A DNA stretch of 9,336 bases. Origin: CALLMJ01 sp964493765. Lineage in GTDB: Bacteria; Bacteroidota; Bacteroidia; J057; CALLMJ01. The stretch covers positions 1-9,336 of the forward strand of contig CAZBPK010000023.1 of NCBI GenBank assembly GCA_964493765.1, written 5' to 3'. The position numbers and the translations under genes were made by a program. The notes below the pieces were generated by a model, which saw only the letters and a list, made by a program, of their open reading frames with translations, was not told the origin of the DNA and made no database searches. Shown piece after piece: positions 6,241 through 9,336 of this stretch (position 1 is its first letter; the number at the start of each line of letters is the position of its first letter).

Positions 6241-7416
6241 ATGATAAAATTATCAGTTTTTTTATTTATACTTTTTCTATTAAGTTGTAATTCTAAAAAA
6301 AATCAAAGTGAAGAAAATCAAAAAGTTAGTTTCAAAAATTCATATAATAAAGAAACCCAGAAATCAGGAAAAGAATTTTATTCATTAAAAAAACCATGCG
6401 AAACCATTGGTAAACAAATTTGTGAACAAGTAACTTTCACCTTATCAAATTTTTATGATCAAAATTTATGGGTTTATTCAAAATATAGCAAAATAGAAAT
6501 TCTTAAAGATGAACCCGACTTTTTATCCAATGAAGTTGACCCCTACTCACAAGAATTAGAATCTCATGATGATATTTTGATTTTAGACGCCAATCTTAAC
6601 ATCAAGAAAAAGATTCTTACCAAAGAGAAATGGACATTTTTAAAGATTTTTGTTCATAATCAATTAATTTATGGAATCACTAATGAACCGGGTAATTATA
6701 AAATTGTTCAATTAGATCAAGAAGGAAATACAGTTAATACACAAAATCTTAATTCTGGTTATATAAAAGATGCTTGGATGTTGAAAAATGGTACTTTAAT
6801 TTTAGAAAGTAATCCTGAACCTTCTAAAAAAATCTTAACAGTTTATGATTCCAATCTTAAAGTCAAAAAATCTTATGAATTTAAAAATGTTTTATTAACC
6901 TATGGAGGTTATTCTTTTGAAAATGATTTTTATTTTGCTTATGATCAATCTATTTCTAAATTTAATGATAATTTAGAAGTATTATGGACTTATAATTTAG
7001 AGAAAAGTCAGAGATTAGACAAAGGTTGTTTAACTGTTTATGATCAAAAAATTATTGTACTAGCACAAACCCAAAATAATGGTGAAAAAACCAAAGGTTA
7101 TTTTATTCAATTAAATGAAAATGGTCATAAAATCCAAGAAAAATTTCATGATTTTACTTTCTCAAGTGAAGTGAATATGGTACCTCAAGAAATTTTTCGT
7201 ACACCAGATAATGGTTTTATAGTTTTTGGATTTCAAACACCAGAGGGAAAAAGTGTTTTAGAAAATCATATTGCTTATATAAAATTTGACACCAATTTTG
7301 AAGCAAAAGGAGGAAAATTAACCCATTATAATCACAATGGCGGTGAGTCAAAATTTATTTTGCCTGATAATAAATTCATCATTCAGAATTCTGAAAATAT
7401 CATACTTTTTGAATAA
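6241..7416 (+). CDS. Hypothetical lipoprotein with a repeated, propeller-like fold
   Basis: The 391-residue product has a short signal peptide with lipobox L-L-S-C (Cys16), followed by a Lys/Glu/Asn-rich linker to about residue 45. From about residue 110 a short pattern of hydrophobic strand, Asp/Asn turn and Lys-rich strand recurs six times. The copies start at 114 (ILDANLNIKKKI), 157 (QLDQEGNTVNTQ), 201 (VYDSNLKVKKSY), 240 (KFNDNLEVLWTY), 289 (QLNENGHKIQEK) and 348 (KFDTNFEAKGGK). Spacing is about 39-59 residues, as in beta-propeller blades. Cys53 and Cys61 could form a disulfide. It is the last gene before the terminator at 7435. Its ligand is unknown; a binding role linked to the adjacent transporter is only inference. 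Confidence 0.88.
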   Translation: MIKLSVFLFILFLLSCNSKKNQSEENQKVSFKNSYNKETQKSGKEFYSLKKPCETIGKQICEQVTFTLSNFYDQNLWVYSKYSKIEILKDEPDFLSNEVDPYSQELESHDDILILDANLNIKKKILTKEKWTFLKIFVHNQLIYGITNEPGNYKIVQLDQEGNTVNTQNLNSGYIKDAWMLKNGTLILESNPEPSKKILTVYDSNLKVKKSYEFKNVLLTYGGYSFENDFYFAYDQSISKFNDNLEVLWTYNLEKSQRLDKGCLTVYDQKIIVLAQTQNNGEKTKGYFIQLNENGHKIQEKFHDFTFSSEVNMVPQEIFRTPDNGFIVFGFQTPEGKSVLENHIAYIKFDTNFEAKGGKLTHYNHNGGESKFILPDNKFIIQNSENIILFE

Positions 7417-7434
7417 TTAAATTCAAAATCATTC

Positions 7435-7461
7435 AAAAGACCCAAAGTAGTTGGGTCTTTT
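7435..7461 (+). terminator. Intrinsic terminator of the 3088-7416 operon
   Basis: AAAAGACCCAA (7435-7445) and TTGGGTCTTTT (7451-7461) form a perfect 11-bp stem with a 5-base loop, 18 bases after the last stop codon. The A-tract and T-tract are part of the stem, so it can work in both directions. It may also block antisense reading from the convergent protease gene. Confidence 0.88.
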
Positions 7462-7510
7462 GGGTACATGAAATTATGCAAACTCAGAAGTAAGTAAATC
7501 AATAAGCAAA

Positions 7511-7649
7511 GCTTAAGATAAGCGTGAGGGATGCGAAGGGCACGAAGTGGCACTGCCTTTGGCTGCTCATACTTCGCAGCCAAAGGATTGCCGAAGCGAT
7601 AGCGAAGCCCGTAGCCAGCCCGACCCGCAGCGTAGCAAGGGGCACGCCC
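7511..7649 (+). repeat. GC-rich structured intergenic repeat, copy C (best preserved)
   Basis: The core is a perfect 11-bp hairpin, CCTTTGGCTGC (7556-7566) with GCAGCCAAAGG (7576-7586), around the 9-base loop TCATACTTC. GGCA (7549-7552) and TGCC (7589-7592) extend the stem after a small internal loop, and GGGC (7538-7541) could pair with GCCC (7607-7610). GGGCACG occurs near both ends (7538-7544 and 7640-7646). The secure match to copy A is 7537-7649. The stretch 7511-7536, including the small hairpin GCTTA-aga-TAAGC, probably belongs to the element too. It fills the space between convergent genes and ends six bases from the protease stop. The apparent reading frame at 7524-7709 is repeat sequence and not a gene. 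Confidence 0.87.
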
Positions 7650-7655
7650 AAATAT

Positions 7656-9218
7656 TTATTCTATAAAAATTTTGTAACTGTATATAGAGTTTTGAACAGA
7701 AAATTTTAACCAATACCAACCTTTGGGAAGTCCCATTAAATTAAGTTCAGTGTTAGTTTGAATTGTTTGGAATATTTGCTTACCTGAAAAATCGTATAGA
7801 GAAATATAAGTTTGAGAAGGCAAGTTTTCAAAGTAGATTTTGTCTTTAACAGGATTGGGAAAAACTTTTAAATTCTGAAAAGGTGAAAATTTCTCCTTAT
7901 TGATTGTAAAACCTTTTAAAAGGGAGTCAGCTCTAGCAGCATTTGGAATACCCCATCCATAAAGAGTATCGGGACTGTTTGCTCTATCACTACTTCTTTT
8001 GATTGCATCAATAATTTCTAAATTGGAATTAGTTGGATTGGCTTGCCAGAGAGAAGCAACAAAGCCTGTCATTATAGGAGCAGAAAAAGAAGTACCGCTG
8101 GAATATCCAAAATTAAGGTTGGAAGAAGCTACAGCAGCAGTACCTCCCATAGCCATGACATCAGGTTTGATTCTTCCATCAAAAGTTGGACCCATAGAAG
8201 AAAAGCTTGATCTTAATTTATTGGCATTAACAGAACCTACGCATAAAACGGAATCAGCATCACAAGGAGCTGTAATTTTTTTCCAATCATTATTTCCTTC
8301 ATTACCCGCAGAAATAACACATAAAATTCCTTTGCTAGCAGCAATATCAGCAGCTCTTGTGATGATAGTAGAATTACCATCCATATCTGTGTAAGTATAA
8401 AACTGACCGCCATCCATAATATTATACCCTAAGGAAGTGTTGATAATTTCTACGCCCAAACTATCTGCCCATTCCATTGCAGCTAACCAGTTATCTTCTT
8501 CAGCGGTAGTTTCACTTGCTACATTTTCAGTTACTGCCAAAATAAACGAGGCTTCAAAACCAGTTCCAACCAAAGTGTCAGGTACATTCGCTGCAATACA
8601 AGACCAAACATTGGTTCCATGTCCATCTAGATCATAAACATTGGTATTATTATTGACAAAATTGTAAGTTGCTAGAACTCTGTTAGAATTATAAATATGA
8701 CTAAATGCTCTATGTTGATTGGCATTAATAAAACCAGAATCAAAAACTCCAACCAATTTACCAGATCCTTTATATCCTTTATCATGTAAATATTCTATAC
8801 CCAGCATTTTATTCTGGATCTCAGAAGAACCATAATTAATTGCGGTTTTGTCATTATGATTTATAGCGGGTTTTTCCACTTTCCATTTTTTAACAGGTTC
8901 AATATGAGAAATAAAATATATGGCTTTTAATTTTTGAATATCTTGATTATCAGCGTATAAAGTAACAGCGTTTAACCATTTAGATTTTCTTTCTATTGTA
9001 AAACCCAAATTTTCAAGTTGTTGGATATAGTAAGTTGAAATAGGGTAATCTTTTTCATCTAAAGGGATACGTTGCTGTATTCTTCTTTCCAAAGCTCTAA
9101 CACTCAAATCGGGTTTAGGGTTCAGAGGTTTATCTTTAAAATAAATCCAATATTTTTGAGTTTGAGCATTTAAACTTGTAATAATTAAAAAACAACAAAG
9201 GAAACAGAAATTATTCAT
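7656..9218 (-). CDS. Secreted S8 family (subtilisin-like) serine protease with T9SS sorting domain
   Basis: The 520-residue product has a Sec signal peptide (about 1-18, ending L-N-A-Q). An N-terminal propeptide-like region follows (about 20-115), then the catalytic domain. The triad is complete: Asp160 in GVFDSG, His200 in DGHGT and Ser377 in GTSFSAP, with the oxyanion Asn306 in SAGNEGN. After about residue 448 comes a C-terminal domain with FPNP (453-456), YDFSGKQIF and a final KIFIE strand. This is the type A sorting signal by which T9SS exports or anchors proteins at the cell surface. The likely role is extracellular protein degradation or processing of surface proteins. It is transcribed alone, convergent with the upstream operon. 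Confidence 0.96.
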   Translation of the reverse strand: MNNFCFLCCFLIITSLNAQTQKYWIYFKDKPLNPKPDLSVRALERRIQQRIPLDEKDYPISTYYIQQLENLGFTIERKSKWLNAVTLYADNQDIQKLKAIYFISHIEPVKKWKVEKPAINHNDKTAINYGSSEIQNKMLGIEYLHDKGYKGSGKLVGVFDSGFINANQHRAFSHIYNSNRVLATYNFVNNNTNVYDLDGHGTNVWSCIAANVPDTLVGTGFEASFILAVTENVASETTAEEDNWLAAMEWADSLGVEIINTSLGYNIMDGGQFYTYTDMDGNSTIITRAADIAASKGILCVISAGNEGNNDWKKITAPCDADSVLCVGSVNANKLRSSFSSMGPTFDGRIKPDVMAMGGTAAVASSNLNFGYSSGTSFSAPIMTGFVASLWQANPTNSNLEIIDAIKRSSDRANSPDTLYGWGIPNAARADSLLKGFTINKEKFSPFQNLKVFPNPVKDKIYFENLPSQTYISLYDFSGKQIFQTIQTNTELNLMGLPKGWYWLKFSVQNSIYSYKIFIE

Positions 9219-9230
9219 AAAATTTTAAAA

Positions 9231-9262
9231 CAAATATAATTACAACCCATAAATTAGTGCAA
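9231..9262 (-). promoter_or_regulatory. Promoter of the S8 protease gene
   Basis: On the minus strand, TTG (9262-9260), a 21-base spacer and TATATTTG (9238-9231) fit the Bacteroidota -33/-7 promoter fully. Twelve bases separate the -7 box from the ATG, so the 5' leader is probably only a few bases long. Confidence 0.72.
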
Positions 9263-9289
9263 GAATTTAACAGAAATTCAATAAATAAA

Positions 9290-9325
9290 CCTTATAAATT
9301 ACTTTAAAAAAGTAAATTTATAAGG
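9290..9325 (-). terminator. Possible terminator hairpin for a gene beyond the right edge
   Basis: The segments 9290-9304 and 9310-9325 are complementary apart from one bulged base, with a 5-base loop. Only two G-C pairs close the base. Read on the minus strand the hairpin is followed by T-rich sequence (TTTATTTATTG), as expected for a terminator of a leftward gene outside the window. It is weak, and the neighbouring gene is not visible. Confidence 0.45.
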
Positions 9326-9336
9326 CTGTAAATGAA

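Noticed and set aside
7383..7583. Minus-strand open frame over the terminator and copy C
   Set aside because: It reads through the terminator hairpin and the repeat, so it is not a plausible gene.
1..7649. CRISPR-like reading of the three repeats
   Set aside because: The copies are kilobases apart and separated by genes, with no regular spacers and no cas genes.
7524..7709. Open frame across repeat copy C
   Set aside because: It is made of the GC-rich repeat plus the antisense of the protease 3' end, with no homology-like pattern or ribosome entry context. Frames of this kind arise wherever the repeat lacks stops.
7999..8637. Two open frames on the plus strand inside the protease gene
   Set aside because: They are antisense to the well-supported S8 catalytic domain, and their composition is what its complement would give.

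Overview
The window is AT-rich DNA from a member of the Bacteroidota. Four independent signs agree. The promoter-like sites match the Bacteroidota -7 consensus TAnnTTTG, and no start codon has a convincing Shine-Dalgarno sequence. A secreted subtilase ends in a type IX secretion (T9SS) sorting domain. Several short lipoproteins end their signal peptide in a lipobox Cys. One gene belongs to the BT_3928-type DoxX/MauE family, which is typical of this phylum. The sequence alone does not settle genus or family; a Flavobacteriia- or Sphingobacteriia-like organism is plausible.

Layout. Positions 1-117 hold a GC-rich, structured intergenic repeat (copy A). Next come a small lipoprotein (183-584), folD (581-1456) and gcvT (1480-2598), probably one transcript with a one-carbon/folate theme. 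A degenerate, strongly palindromic repeat (copy B, about 2606-2696) follows gcvT directly. A pterin-4a-carbinolamine dehydratase gene (2748-3044) starts just downstream from its own promoter-like site and looks leaderless. A second likely operon runs 3088-7416: lipoprotein, DoxX/MauE plus thioredoxin-like membrane protein, MFS transporter, and a propeller-like lipoprotein. Its junctions are 26, 1 and 3 bases, and it ends at a strong hairpin terminator (7435-7461). After the terminator lies the best-preserved repeat copy (C, about 7511-7649). A T9SS-exported S8 serine protease then runs on the minus strand (9218-7656), with a clear promoter at 9231-9262. An AT-rich hairpin sits at the right edge.

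Functionally, FolD and GcvT both act on 5,10-methylene-tetrahydrofolate, and the dehydratase handles the related pterin cofactor. The 3088-7416 group is an envelope cluster (two lipoproteins and two inner-membrane proteins) of unknown substrate. I see no mobile-element enzyme, CRISPR array, RNA gene of a recognised class, or evident new defence or biosynthetic system. The most unusual signal is the GC-rich repeat family. Its three copies share a long hairpin, and the loop of copy C is inverted relative to copies A and B.
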